A stretch of DNA of 57,221 nt from positions 1 through 57,221 of the forward strand of contig MVBO01000096.1 of NCBI GenBank assembly GCA_002261195.1, in the 5' to 3' direction. Both the position numbers and the translations under genes were made by a program. The stretch comes from Bifiguratus adelaidae (Eukaryota > Mucoromycota > Endogonomycetes > Endogonales). The notes under the pieces are model-generated. The model saw nothing but the letters and a program-made list of their open reading frames with translations. It was not told the DNA's origin and searched no databases. Positions 45,920-57,208 of this stretch are shown in pieces (within the stretch, counting starts at the first letter, position 1; every line of letters starts with the position of its first letter).

Positions 45920-48880
45920 TTATCGGATATCCTGGATCGGCATCTCCAAATATCGCAGAAACACTCTCCGTTCCTCGATTTGTGACGCGGTTTTGGCAAG
46001 TTTGTCTGCATAATTGGTCCGTAGCATTTCATCGTCATCTGATGTCCAACCGTTTGGATCTACAAATTGTGTTAAAAGACGGTCAATGACGACCAACGCT
46101 TACCCTGGCATTCTGTGCCTTGTGTCTGTCCCGTCGTCCTACTATGTAGCAATCGTGCAGCCAATTTGAAGTCGCACGATGCTTTCACAAGAGCCTCGAT
46201 GGTCTCCTTGACAGAGACCTTGAACTTGCTCGACAGGATGAGCACATAATCAATGAATTCGAGAATTTGCTCGTCGGTGGCATGATTCCTCAAAACATGA
46301 AGGGGCATTTTTGTGTCTGCTGTGCGGTCAATGACGCCTCCGTCACGTGGTGGTGGTACGACAACTTTGCTAGGAGAAGGTATGTGTCTCTGGAGAATGA
46401 CTTGCTCCGATGTGTCTTTTTGCTTGCCCACTGTTGGTTCAGGCGACGCGACCTCTGAGGGAGAGTCGTCGGCGGAATCACGATCCACACCAGGTGATGG
46501 ACGGAATACATCGTCGTCGGCACCGGGTGATTGTACGTCTGATCCCTCACGATTATCTTGAGCATTCGAAATTGCCGGAGGCATCATTGGGCGTAGATCT
46601 GATGGTTCCATCACAGACAAGGTTAAATCGGAACCTCGCCTACTGTTTACCCCGATAGCATTTCGTAAATCATCAGAGTCCTGTGTCCGTTCGCGTGTTC
46701 CCAAGTTATTCAACAATTCCCCTGGTTCCATCTCTTCGTCCTCTGAGCCATCCACAAAAAGGCCGGAGCGTTTGGCTTCCTCAGCGGCTTCCCTGTCAGC
46801 CTCAATAAGTTGTTCAACGTCCTGGCGACTATGACCTTTGAGGGCGCCTTGCGATAGCAAAGAAAGTAATTCACCGTAAATGGCCTTGGAATGTCGGCGA
46901 TTTTTTCCACTCTGCGACATCGTACTACTGTTGCCGCCCATCGATGATAGTCGTGAGGTCTCTGATCTGGTGGGCGTAGCTCGGTCATTGTCTGATCGAT
47001 GGCTGTAAGAACTCAGCCTTGATCTTTTGGTACTGCCATTTGACGCAGGAGTATGTTGCTGGGTAGCTGGTCGTTTTCTGGTGGGAGAGTCGTAACTAGT
47101 CGTCAGCGACTCCGGCTGAGCTAACGAAGGTGGTAACTTGCGCGCACTCTGCGCCGGGCGGCGATAATTTCTATGCATTTCTCGTTCATCTTCACTGTTG
47201 AGAGGGGATGGAAGGGATGCTCGAGATCGATTGGGTGAGATTTCGGTCATAACATCTCGTAAAGACGTTACGGAATGCGGCGAGGAACGAGGTACCGAAT
47301 TTGCTGAAGGATGATCCGCCGTGCTGGAAAGGTTACGGATATTTTGAGGGCTGCTTTCATTCTGGCTTGGAAGGTTGTCCGTCATCGAGTCCTGCGGTGC
47401 ATGCAACACAGGAGTTGCTCCTCTCGACATGGATTCGCGCACCGCTTGAAGGTCTACCTGCTGCATACATTCCTTGTCGGCTTCCATCGCGTCAGCGTCA
47501 ACTTCGTCACGGGTATCATGATCTTGGGAGTGTTGATCAGTTTTCTCGGCGGTCTCTTGAGGCGCGTTGATTTCTGCGGCATTCGAGTCTAGTGCAATAG
47601 ACTCGGGTATGATGGGATCAGCCTCTTGCGTCTCAAAAAAGTGCTCATCTTCAAGGCTCTCGGAATCGTTTGGCGGTTGCGTAAGAATCTGTTCGGCCGG
47701 CTTGCTCGGCTGGGGTCGTAGTACCGAGATAAGTTTACGCAAGGGATGTCGCGGCGATATATTCGTCCACGACGTTGAGGGAGACAGTGATTGAGCAAGC
47801 CGAGTCGCTGATTCTGGCAGTAATTTTGAAGGAGTTGAGGGTGGCGGGGAGACCTTCTCAACGAGGGTCGAGCGCATTGAACTTTCATGCACATTGCGTT
47901 CTGGCGAGGACTGTTGGGTCAGCAAGTGGTGATTAGCCGTTTCGGCGATAAAGATGCGAGCAACCTGAGTATCTGCAGACACATTTTCTCGGTTCGCATT
48001 GTTCTCGTCATGGGATGACTCGTCATCAGATGACAATCGCTCGTCCATGTTATCCCGGTCACCGTCCGCTGGAGCTTGTTCATCATCCACGCTTCCAATA
48101 TCCACCTTTTCCTCCTCTCCATCGGCTTCTCCGGTTTCAAGAAGGTTGCTCAGTGAGTTCGAAGGCTCTTGCTCGCTATCTGATAGCAATGTGTGAGCCG
48201 TACGCGAACTGAGTCGTGCCTGCTCGTCAGACGACAAGGACGGCAGGATTTGATCTTGGTAGTATGACCGCCAAGCACAAAATGAATGCGACGGATGCTA
48301 AGATAGAGATGAGCTTTCCCGTACGAACGCACCTGATCCGACGTACCTTTTTCTCCAGATCCTTCCACATGGGCGTGCCTCCCAATGAAGTCGTCGACAA
48401 GAAATCAAGCACCGTCTGTCGCTCTTCATCCGAGAACATTTTTCTAGACTGTGTCGGTCCATGATTCTCGTATCAGTCTTGACACTTACTCGGTCCGGTT
48501 CTGCCCTGGTACCCTATTAACCACATACCCACGCATATGAATCCGCCGCTTAGAATTTGCGCAGTCAAAAATGTAGGTTGACGATACGAGTTTGGTCGCA
48601 GGATCGACATCGGGTCCAATCTCACTATCTGGATCGACAATGTGATGCGCACCTTCGTGAATCTGGGTCACCACACCGCCCATGTCCTACAGAAGAGACT
48701 GGCATCAGTCACACGTCTGACGCGCAAGATACGAACCTTGATGAGGTCGACAACTTGTCTGTAATCCTTGACGTTAGTAGCCACGTAAAATCGTTCAGGA
48801 CTGGGCTTATCCTGCTCCGTATTGGCGGCAAAGATTGGCGGCAGGTCCTTGGGGCTCTCGTCAAGCGTGGCATCCGACAT
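45920..48880 (-). CDS. RAP1: Rap1-type telomere protein (BRCT, Myb-like and C-terminal RCT)
   Basis: I assign this from domain order. The N-terminal BRCT-like domain spans FYVATNVKDYRQVVDLI to STYIFDCANSKRR. A single Rap1-type Myb follows: KMFSDEERQTVLDFLSTT, then after an intron HPSHSFCAWRSYYQDQILP. A long Ser/Glu/Asp/Pro-rich disordered region of about 550 residues comes next. The C-terminus (MPLHVLRNHATDEQILEFI, VKASCDFKLAARLLHS, then WTSDDDEMLRTNYADKLAK ... EERRVFLRYL) matches the helical RCT domain that recruits partners. Rap1 acts at telomeres, bound to DNA directly or through a TRF-type protein. Only one Myb is visible, so recruitment by a partner is the likelier mode. Start ATG 48880. 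Five exons are joined; the first donor is an atypical GTTCGT. Confidence 0.82.
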
Positions 48881-49055
48881 GTTAGCAAAGTAATGACAAG
48901 ATCAAAGCACTGTTATAAAGTTGCCGCTGCAATTGTCGGCCTGCCTTTCACCAGGCGTCAAGAAGCTTGCGAGGGCAAGGTAATGAGCGCAGCAACACCA
49001 ATCAAAATAGGAAGCAAGCGCGACGTTTCCTAATTAGGCTGGTCTTTTAATTAAT

Positions 49056-50290
49056 TCAGTTGGATGGCTTTCTAGCGACAAAGAAGAACATGGGAGTGAA
49101 GAGGTTCTTTTGAGCACCTTCTACAAGAGCATCAGCAGCAGTCTCAAGGGTATGTTGTGTCTCAACGGTTCCTTTGGGTGCGATACCGACGGTTTCAAGG
49201 CCCTTGCAGATGGTCGTGGTGAAGTTGCGGCCGAATCGGGTCATGACGAGGCAGGTGAGATAATCACGGAAGGTTTGGCATTTGCGGAGATCACCTTCAA
49301 GGGGATAGTACCAGGTAATCTGATCACCGACGTTGGCAAGATCTTCAGAGTGTTCCACCTCGAATCCGACGGTCTTCAAGGCAGCAAGGCATTCTGAAAT
49401 GCGACGCATCTTGGGGATACCGTTGCCGATTTCAATACCGTGCGCAATACGGTGGTGTTCGGGATCTGTCTCGTCGTAATCGTCGGTCATGCACCATTCG
49501 TAGCAACCAAAGACACCTCCGGGCTTGAGGACACGGAAGATTTCGCCGTAAACACCCTCAAATGTGGGAGCATGTACGGTGGCTTCGATAGCATAGACGG
49601 CGTCGTAGGTGTTATCATCCATGGTCATTGCCATAAAGTCGCCCTGGAGCCAGCATGAGATGCCAATCAACGGTCCGAGATTGGGTCGTGCCACTTACTT
49701 TGATGAAGCTGACCTGGTTCTCGAGACCTTCCTTCACGGCATAGTGAGCGGCTCTGGACAATTGATAGTCATTGTTGTTGAAACCAGTGACGTGGGCGCC
49801 GGTAAAGTGAGCAACCTCACGTTGAGGTCCACCAACACCACAACCAACATCCAACACTCTCATGTGAGCTTTGATTCCCATTTGAGCGGCAAGATAGTGT
49901 TCATGCCGAGAAATAGCCTTGTTGAACTCTTCACCGGGATAAAATCGCGAAAAATGAAAAGATCGGCCCCAACCATACTAGGCACATTCAACTGGTTGTT
50001 CAACACGATGTCACTCCAAGACTCACCTCATAGAAATCCGTTGCAAGGTTATAATAGGTGTTGGTCAATCGGGTATAATCAAACAAGCGTTTGCTCTCAT
50101 CAGCCTTGGTCTCTTCTTTTGAATCCTTCCAGAGCGAGAGGTAATCTTTGACAGCAGCCGCTCCAATGTCCTTGTTCTTGGACGCCAAGTTGGCAAGGAA
50201 ACCCGCCTTGACCTTGGATCCATGGAGAGCCTTTGCAAATGCAAGGTCTTCAGAGTGAGACTGAGCGAGTGTGGTCTGCCTATTGGTCAT
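49056..50290 (-). CDS. ERG6: Sterol 24-C-methyltransferase
   Basis: Erg6 methylates C-24 of zymosterol with S-adenosylmethionine in ergosterol biosynthesis, at lipid droplets and the endoplasmic reticulum. Three exons join to the full family sequence. [18 protein letters not shown] leads to [18 protein letters not shown], an ergosterol-methyltransferase signature. The AdoMet-binding [14 protein letters not shown] follows, then [26 protein letters not shown] and the sterol-region [12 protein letters not shown]. Introns lie after TDFYE and after VSFIK. ATG 50290 ([10 protein letters not shown]) is the likely start. The frame is open for another 120 codons upstream, but that part lacks any family similarity. 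RAP1 lies 175 bp downstream on the same strand. Confidence 0.98.
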
Positions 50291-50807
50291 GATGAGAGGA
50301 GAGAGTAAAGAGGAGCGTTCGAGCGAGACAAAATTTAAATCCTGTAATTTGATTGGTTGGTTCTGTCTTGCTGTCCTTGATGCCGAAGTATCGATTGATA
50401 TGGATTGCTGGATAGAGGGGAATAGATCAATTGGGAGAGAGGTCAGAGGCAATGCATCATTAAGGAAGCATGGATCGGCATAGAGTAAGATCATGTTGGT
50501 TGTAGGTGATGCATGGGATCTATCGAGTCCTGGTTCCGGTAAAGCACAGACAGAATCGGGGAACATTGTCACACAGGGATTAATGCATGCTGACGATGCA
50601 GTATACGATGGCAACTTTTCCTTGGAGCAATAATCACCCACAATCTTCACATGGTATCACGAATGGATATTCAGCCATCATTTTTAGTCGAAAGTTGCAC
50701 AGGCCTTGACCTCGGTGAGTTATGGAAAATCTCTGTGTAGATTAGGTAAAGCGGCTTGGTATGTGCGCTTGCTTGTAAAAGATCTCGTACTGTCGTATCA
50801 CATTATT
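50291..50807. other. Spacer upstream of ERG6
   Basis: About 520 bp lie between the unknown minus-strand gene and ERG6, and should include the ERG6 promoter. An open frame continuous with ERG6 runs up to about 50650 but looks non-coding. No clear TATA box or repeat was seen. Confidence 0.4.
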
Positions 50808-51933
50808 CTACTCAGCCCACTGTTCTTGACATAGTTCATACGGAAACTCGGATTTTTCCATTGGCACAATCGCCAATTTCACCGTGATGATAAGTTCGTC
50901 AAGAGTACAGATTTCCTCCTGTTGATATGGATGTGTAAGCCAAGCATAACGAAGCCTCGTTCCCGGTGCAATATCATTCCGACTCGAGATGCGTTGACCG
51001 TTACGAGACGTGTGCGTGCCTTCCCACAGTCGGATACCTTGCGAAGTCTCCATTCCCGTTTCGCAGAAGGTAAAACTTGGGACGAAAACACTTGAGTACC
51101 AATCAAGATCGCTTCAATGGGTCCTTCGTGCGCAGAAAACAGCTCTGGCAAAGACATACTGGGATCTAATGCGCGCCTGCTAACCGTGAAGCTCTTTGGT
51201 GATCCTAATCCAAGTCTGCCTCCATTTCGTACGATTCGGTCCAGAAGACGGTCGAAGGCATTGCCGACAAGGTTACGGTCAAAATCGTCCAAATCCTCCC
51301 AATTGAATAGGAAGAGTATATCGTCCTGTTCGTGTGCCATGAAGCCCTTGAGAAAGACGTTCAGAGCATCGTCGAGTTCATGATCAAGATGTCCGAAACC
51401 CTTTCTCACGTTCGGTCTGTGAGGACGTTCATAGTGGAGGAACACATGCATGGCGTCCCAAAGGTTGAAGTCATGGTTGAGACACTCCTTTTGCTCTTCG
51501 TTTAGATTGTACCCATCCACCTTCCCTCCATCCGGTCCGAACCATAGTGATTAATGCTAAAGCTTTCGAAGAACGCCCAAGATGTCATATTGTTCGTCCA
51601 CAGTTTTGCAAGTATCCACGGAATACTCGTCAGGTATTGGCTTAAAGTGTCCCAGATGACTAAGTTGTATTGGATATATACCTTTTGCTTGTCACGTAGC
51701 CGATACTCTTGACATTTGGTATCCGTTTGCGAGTTAAAGCCCACCGGATATTCTAGGTAGAGCTTCTCTTATCTTTTGCTACGCTGCACTTGCAAGAAGC
51801 TCGACGCGCTATTCACCAGTAGTCCCCGCCGAGAGGCAGCTTTTGTCTTCCTCCCGGACCTCCTGTCCTTTGCTTTGATGAATTTGCTTGTGTTTCTGCT
51901 TTCGGTATTCATGGTATGGTGCTGCCTCATCAT
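50808..51933 (-). CDS. Unrecognised protein gene, several exons, 5' end uncertain
   Basis: No family recognised. Four to six short exons on the minus strand give a plausible, mostly soluble protein: an Arg/Lys-rich start (MMRQHHTMNTESRNTSKF at 51933), then KLYLEYPVGFNSQTDTKCQE, PIPDEYSVDTCKTVDEQYD, DGYNLNEEQKECLNHDFNLW, DDILFLFNWEDLDDFDRNL and finally PGTRLRYAWLTHPYQQEE to the stop at 50808. The join GPIEAILIG-IRLWEG uses a 62-nt intron (GTACTC...GCAAG). Between DILG and VDGYN the same frame carries TAG and TAA nine bases apart. A 54-nt intron with a weak GTTCTT donor and a TTAAT branch point would remove them; otherwise the gene is broken. The frame stays open upstream to about 52013, so the true start may lie further 5'. 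Confidence 0.55.
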
Positions 51934-52421
51934 CAGCCTGAAACGGTCGTCAGCGACAAGCCCTACAGGTTCCTGACTAGGTACAGGTTCTGGGATGATG
52001 GCATCGAGGAGAACGAGTTGGAGTGCTTTGCGTGATCACCATGACGGTCTTGACTCCCTGTACCTGTTGAGACATCCCCGTGAAGTCCGTTCATGAGGCG
52101 TCCAACGAGGATGTGCAGTCAGTCGCGTAAGAGAAACGCGTCTGAGTAATCTGACGCGTTGTACATTGACACGGTCGCGTTTAAGAGACTTGTGTTACAG
52201 CACCCCGGACAACATTGCACCGTATGGTGGCCGATGCTGTTCGCTCATTGGACATGAATAATATATCTCCACCCATGAAGCTGCCTTTTGCATCCCGCAT
52301 AACATTGTTTGGTAGAAGACTCTGTCCACCAAATTCCTAGCGCGCAGAACAAAGAAAAGCTTCGATGCGTCATGGATTTCCATATTTGGATCGATTTGTT
52401 CCCTTCACCTCTAGCTTCACC
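51934..52421. other. Intergenic or 5' exon region
   Basis: This stretch separates the divergent unknown minus-strand gene and the hydrophilic plus-strand gene. The first 80 bases remain open in the minus-strand gene's frame and may be coding. The rest shows no gene. An ACGCG-rich stretch around 52115-52185 is noted, with no assigned role. Confidence 0.35.
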
Positions 52422-53285
52422 ATGCACCAAGTCCAAGAAGGCGTTCAAGGACCACACAATACCAAACCGTCACAACATGGCACTGGAGGCACCGGCTTCA
52501 CGGCTCTAAAACAGCTCAACAAGGCCGATAAAGAAGAGGAACAGCCCCAGGAAGGTATCCAACCGGAGGACTTTTCGGAACGTGAACACTTGCAGACTAA
52601 AGTGAAGGGCGTGATACTGGGGGCAGGCAGTCTTGAAGATACGCCTCAAGGTACCTCCAAAGTTATCAACGCCGGTATACGTAAAGTGGTGGCAGGGACA
52701 AAGGTAAGGCGGTGCGCCGTCGACTTGGATTGACGGGTATGATAGGAAGTAGCTGGCAAGGTGACGGGTAACCATGACCTCAAGGAACGAGCAGCGCTGG
52801 AGCGATTAGAAGCAGATAGAAGGCTACAGAGCATCAAAGCGGCTCACAAATTACCCCATCATCATCGTGGTCAACAAAAACACCGAAAGGATATCATTCA
52901 GCACACGCAGGATTTACCGAATAATCCGCTGGATGAACATTTACATCGCGAAGCTCAAGAGAATACGTCAGGAGATTCGCCATCGGAGTCACAGCCCTCC
53001 AAGGACGTTCCACATTATTTGTACCGCGATCTGGAGAAAGCACAGCGTCAGTTGAGGGAACATAGTGAGGAATTGGATGAACGTGACGACGCACGACGAA
53101 GGGCCCATTTACATCGACAAGAGGAGCTTCATGAGAACGTGCAAGTAGATCCGGTCAAGGATGTGACACATGATTGGAAGAATGGCATCGTCTATCCCAA
53201 GGATGGTGAGATGGACCCTGAGGCCAAGGAACAAGGGGAATGGCTAGCGAAGGAGGAACATCCACAGGAAGAGCTCATGTCATGA
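52422..53285 (+). CDS. Hydrophilic, probably disordered protein (LEA/hydrophilin-like)
   Basis: Two exons, joined across the intron at about 52704-52760, encode about 268 residues. The protein is extremely hydrophilic: Glu, Gln, Lys, Asp, Arg and His dominate, with few aromatics and hardly any Cys. It starts MHQVQEGVQGPHNTKPSQHG. The middle contains GVILGAGSLEDTPQGTSKVI, the only mildly hydrophobic part. The second exon has charged helix-prone stretches (ERAALERLEADRRLQSIKAA, LYRDLEKAQRQLREHSEEL) and ends EEHPQEELMS. This composition resembles LEA-like or hydrophilin stress proteins, but no family repeat is visible and I do not assign a function. An in-frame ATG at 52365 would add 19 less hydrophilic residues. 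Confidence 0.65.
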
Positions 53286-53373
53286 TAATGTACCGTGAGC
53301 TGTTATTGTAGTACCGGATGGATAACTCAGGCAGAGTTACTCTCTATACATTAAACGTACGCTCGTACACATT

Positions 53374-55974
53374 TTAGCCTTGATAGGCATTCGCCTTGTG
53401 TTTTGGAATAAAACTAAAGTCTTCGGGTGCCGGACCCAACAACATTTCACTAAACCATGCATCAGACCATCCGAACAACAGAGGAAGACAGCAGAGGGAC
53501 ACCTCGGTGCTCACCTGATCTTGATCCAATCTCCCGAGTACTCGCTGGCCATAAGCGTCTCCAGATCGTTCCGACCCACATACACCGGAGGCCGATCATT
53601 GATCCGGATGGGTGTGCGCTCCAGCAAACCGATGGGAATGTACCGATGTAGAAACGATTGCCATTCACACAAGAACCGTCTCGTCTTGTTAACACCCTCA
53701 GTATCACTGCCCCAGTGCTCTAGACCGAATTTACAGTATTCCTTGAGAATGTCAAAGCGCTCACTGGCTGAAATATCCCAATCACGCTTTTCCTTGATTT
53801 CGGTAAACAGCCATGGCTTGATCAAGGCACCTCTATGCGTGGGTTAAACAGTCTGCCTATACATAATGCAAGACAGTGGACTTGCCTGGCCAACATCAAT
53901 CCATCGACACCACTCTCTTGACGGTGTCGCTCAGCATCCTGCCAAGAGTAGATATCGCCATTGCCAAAGAGTGGCATCGTGTTGACGGTCTTTTTCACGT
54001 CTGCTATATAATCCCAATGCGCGTCTTTTTGATAGCGTTGTTGCTTTGTACGTCCGTGTAACTAGATGCCGTCATGAGCTATGCGCACTATGACGAACTT
54101 TAAAGCTTACCGTGCCCAATGCACAGCCCTATATGAAAGGAAACAAGGTGAGCCATTGACGGCGTTCAGCTTGAATGACAGCTCACCCATTCCTGAAACT
54201 TTGGCGCAAGCTTGTGCGCCAATAAGCTATGATCCTTGACTCCCATGCGGAACTTGACGGTGATGGGAACGTCCACGACGGTTTGCATACCGTCTAGCAT
54301 TTTTTTAAGCTTTGATGATTGTTCCATCAATGCCGATCCACCGCCCTATGTATCGCAATATCAGCAAAAGCTCGGCGGATTTCTTTCTCATTTTGCTCAC
54401 CGTATTGCACACCAAATCAATGGGACACCCGAGGTTGAGGTCGATAAAATCTACATCCGTCTCCTTGTTGATGACTTCAGCCGCTCTAACAACGTTTTGA
54501 GGCTTATTTCCACAAATCTACCCGACCATCAGCTCGCCTTACATAACGATGGCTTGAGCAACTTACCTGCACACCAAAAATGTCTTCTGATTCATGACGC
54601 TTCATGAGAGCCCACTCTGTTTGCTGGCCTTGAAGTAGATTCTGAGTCATGGCCATCTCTCCGCACGTAATGTCTGCGCCAAAGCGTTTGCAGATTCGGC
54701 GAAACGGGAGGTTACCAACGGTGGTCAAGGGAGCCAAATAAAGCTTATTCCGGAAATCAACTGTGCGTTTTGGTTCGTGCGTGATGGGACCGATGCGTGC
54801 TTGCGGTATAGACTCGTCAACATTGTCTCCGTCCTGTCGTACCTCATACTCTAAATCCTCCTCTCGGTCGGCTTCAATTTTTGTCATTTCCTCCACCGTG
54901 ACCTCGTTGGTCTCGTCTATGCCATCGTGGGTGGGCTTAGGTGTGGGTGTGGTCGAATCGGTCTCGACCTTTTCGCGATTGGCTCGAGCCAGATTCGCCG
55001 CCTGTCGCGCTTCATTCTCTGCTCGGCGGATGTTTGTTTCCACCTCCATAACCGCTAAGTATTTGTCGCTTCGAGGCGTGGGGTACTATTCGAGAACAGA
55101 TGAGCATTATGTGCGCCTTGTACTGGCATTACTCACGGTTTTAGTACGCAATTGGGTCTGCAGTTCCCGCGTCACGACATTCTTTACAGGCTCGTAATTC
55201 TTGGCCGCAAGCTAAAAAGGCAGAAATAAAGATGGATATAAGCATGGATCGCAACGGGTTGACATGAACATATAACTTGCCTCTTCATTGACGATTAGCT
55301 TTCCATCCTCGGTAAGATGATCTTTGAGATATCTGCATTTGTAACCATACGCACATCTAGTTTGGCATCGGCATCAATGACCATTGCACATCAATGACCA
55401 GTGACGATAGCACTTGCCTTCCAAAAGTTCGAAAATTGTGGCACTCTGGCCCAATATCTTCGGCCTTCGACCGAAGATACGCCTCCAGACCATGACTATA
55501 TCGGCACCTATTTGCACACATCAGCACCATCCCATCCCGAATCAGCACCCACTCTTCGCCTTTCGGACATGGTTCATCCCGAGCTATCGCATTGCACAAC
55601 TACGCGGCCTATATCAGACACGTATCCTTACTTGGAGCCGCGATCCAACACCTACTATGATGTGATCAAATACTTTTCGCTTTTCCTTATACCGTCCCTT
55701 GTTTTGTCCGCGTTGCTTTCGCTTCTTGCTTCCAGGCTGCGTCTGATCCTAATTCCAAAACCTGTTACTATAGCCGTTCAGGCTCCCGACCACCTACCTC
55801 TTTACCAGCGTCTTCGGCCGCATCATCGTCTACAGGTCTCTGTTCAACCCGTTCTTCTTTGGCAGGCCTCGGTCGGATGAACCTATATTGGTATCCTTCT
55901 CAGTCTATGCACGCCATGTCACCCTCATTGACCTACTCTGGCTTGATGGGAGCCACTCCCAAAGGCACCTCCAT
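53374..55974 (-). CDS. DUS3: tRNA-dihydrouridine(47) synthase
   Basis: Dus3 reduces uridine 47 in the variable loop of tRNAs, using FMN and NAD(P)H. The N-terminus [19 protein letters not shown] is typical. After a basic [12 protein letters not shown] stretch come the two CCCH zinc fingers ([17 protein letters not shown], with CHNFRTFG). A Glu-rich linker follows, then the TIM-barrel synthase domain: [39 protein letters not shown] and the catalytic Cys region in the exons around 54350-54540. The C-terminal helical domain reads [19 protein letters not shown]. The last exon ends HKANAYQG-stop at 53374. About ten exons are used, with ATG at 55974. It runs in the same direction as the TPR-MYND gene upstream. 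Confidence 0.95.
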
Positions 55975-56416
55975 GTCAACGAGACGAAAAAACAAAAATT
56001 CGCGCTTCACCGAAAATGACAGTCCCATTGAATCCCATAATGAGTGATGTTGAATGGGTAGAAAAGACGCGTCTGACGCCTTTGAGTATGCTCAATGCAA
56101 TGACTCGTCCATCAGCTTGCGTCTAGGGGAAACCATACAGACAAGTGCTTGCACTGGTCATTTGATACCCTTGGGAAGGTCTGAGAAAAGCCGCAGGTGT
56201 CGAGAGGACAATGTCAGAAATGACACCGGATTGCAACAGCAACTTTGCCCGTTGACACTGTAGAGTCGAGGGTTTGGAAGCGCAGTCTATGGCGGTAGAG
56301 CTATGCAGTGCAATACGCAAGGTGATCCTCTGGATTATACCTCAATTCAGACTACTCATGGTCGAGTCATTGTTACTATTATTCTAGGAAGAGAACACGT
56401 TATGTACATTGGTATC
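55975..56416. other. Spacer between DUS3 and the TPR-MYND gene
   Basis: This stretch of about 440 bp lies between two minus-strand genes and contains the presumed DUS3 promoter. A short plus-strand frame at 56054-56263 has no recognisable feature. No other element was seen. Confidence 0.4.
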
Positions 56417-57166
56417 CTAGACTGCGATTCTCTTTTGCGCACACACGCTCTTATGTCCGCGCTTGTAATGAGCAATCTGGCAGTCCTTGCCACAATACCA
56501 TGCACTTTTGCAGGCAGAACACATGAGCAATCCTGGAGCTGCGTTTGGAGGAGGATCCTTTCGGCTCGTGTGTCCGCAATTGGCGCACTTGTCCGGAGTG
56601 GGCACGGTCGGCATAGGTCTCATGGTTTGAAGGTAAGAGCGCAAGAGGGCCTCCGTCCTTTGTTCATTGGTGGGTGGAGGGAGCAATCGCTTGGCCGCAG
56701 CGGCAGTCTCGTGAACGTGAATAGCGCGGCGTTTGAGATCGCTGAGGGCGCTGTCGTGACCGTACAGAGTCTTGAAACGTGTGTCTGCTTCCTTGGCTTT
56801 TTGATAATAGTTGGTAGCCTCCCTTGTGATTCTCTTCTTTAAATAAGCAGGATCCTGGTTCTTGGATTTCGGAGCAATCACCAAAGTCGACAGAGCATAA
56901 AGAGAGAGGGCGTAATCGGCAGAGTCGGGATGGCCCTTGTTGATGTACTTTTCATACCAAGTGATGGCTTCCGGAATATTTCCTTGACCAAAGCGAACCG
57001 AACCAATGACACTGTAGGCCGCGACCAGCGTGGGATCCCTGTTGAGACAGGTTTGCAAATCCTTGATGCCGTCATCCATTTCTCCAAGGTTCAAATGACA
57101 GATGCCAGAGATATACCAAGCGCGCGCTGGCAAAGTGTCGGCATACTTTTCAATGGCGAGTGACAT
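56417..57166 (-). CDS. TPR protein with C-terminal MYND zinc finger, possibly 5'-truncated
   Basis: The visible 249 residues begin with TPR repeats (ARAWYISGICHLNLGEMDDG, TLVAAYSVIGSVRFGQGN, AITWYEKYINKG). A basic, Ala-rich helical linker and a Pro-rich hinge follow, and the protein ends in a MYND finger: CANCGHTS, CSACKSAWYCGKDC, then HYKRGHKSVC. MYND fingers bind Pro-rich peptides; TPR-MYND proteins often act as adaptors or co-chaperone-like factors. The TPR part loosely recalls the p67phox/NoxR N-terminus, but no activation domain is seen. The ATG at 57166 may be internal: the frame stays open upstream to the poly-C run at the edge of the window. The true N-terminus may therefore lie outside or in another exon. 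Confidence 0.85.
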   Translation of the reverse strand: MSLAIEKYADTLPARAWYISGICHLNLGEMDDGIKDLQTCLNRDPTLVAAYSVIGSVRFGQGNIPEAITWYEKYINKGHPDSADYALSLYALSTLVIAPKSKNQDPAYLKKRITREATNYYQKAKEADTRFKTLYGHDSALSDLKRRAIHVHETAAAAKRLLPPPTNEQRTEALLRSYLQTMRPMPTVPTPDKCANCGHTSRKDPPPNAAPGLLMCSACKSAWYCGKDCQIAHYKRGHKSVCAQKRIAV

Positions 57167-57208
57167 GGTGGTGGAACTACATCTGATGTCAATACTCCTG
57201 GCAACCCT

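Noticed and set aside
46290-48368. Several short frames on both strands within RAP1
   Set aside because: They arise from the low-complexity Ser/Glu/Asp-rich middle of RAP1.
50291-50650. Upstream extension of ERG6 by about 120 codons
   Set aside because: The frame is open but lacks any family similarity, and the usual Erg6 N-terminus begins at ATG 50290.
51820-52036. Plus-strand reading ending EENELECFA that looks protein-like
   Set aside because: It is antisense to the minus-strand unknown gene, whose exons continue downstream in a consistent pattern; no plus-strand start or partner exon was found.
53380-53847. 155-codon plus-strand frame
   Set aside because: It is antisense to the C-terminal DUS3 exons with clear family motifs.
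55401-55880. 159-codon plus-strand frame with a hydrophobic segment
   Set aside because: It is antisense to DUS3 exons that carry the CCCH fingers and the basic N-terminal region.
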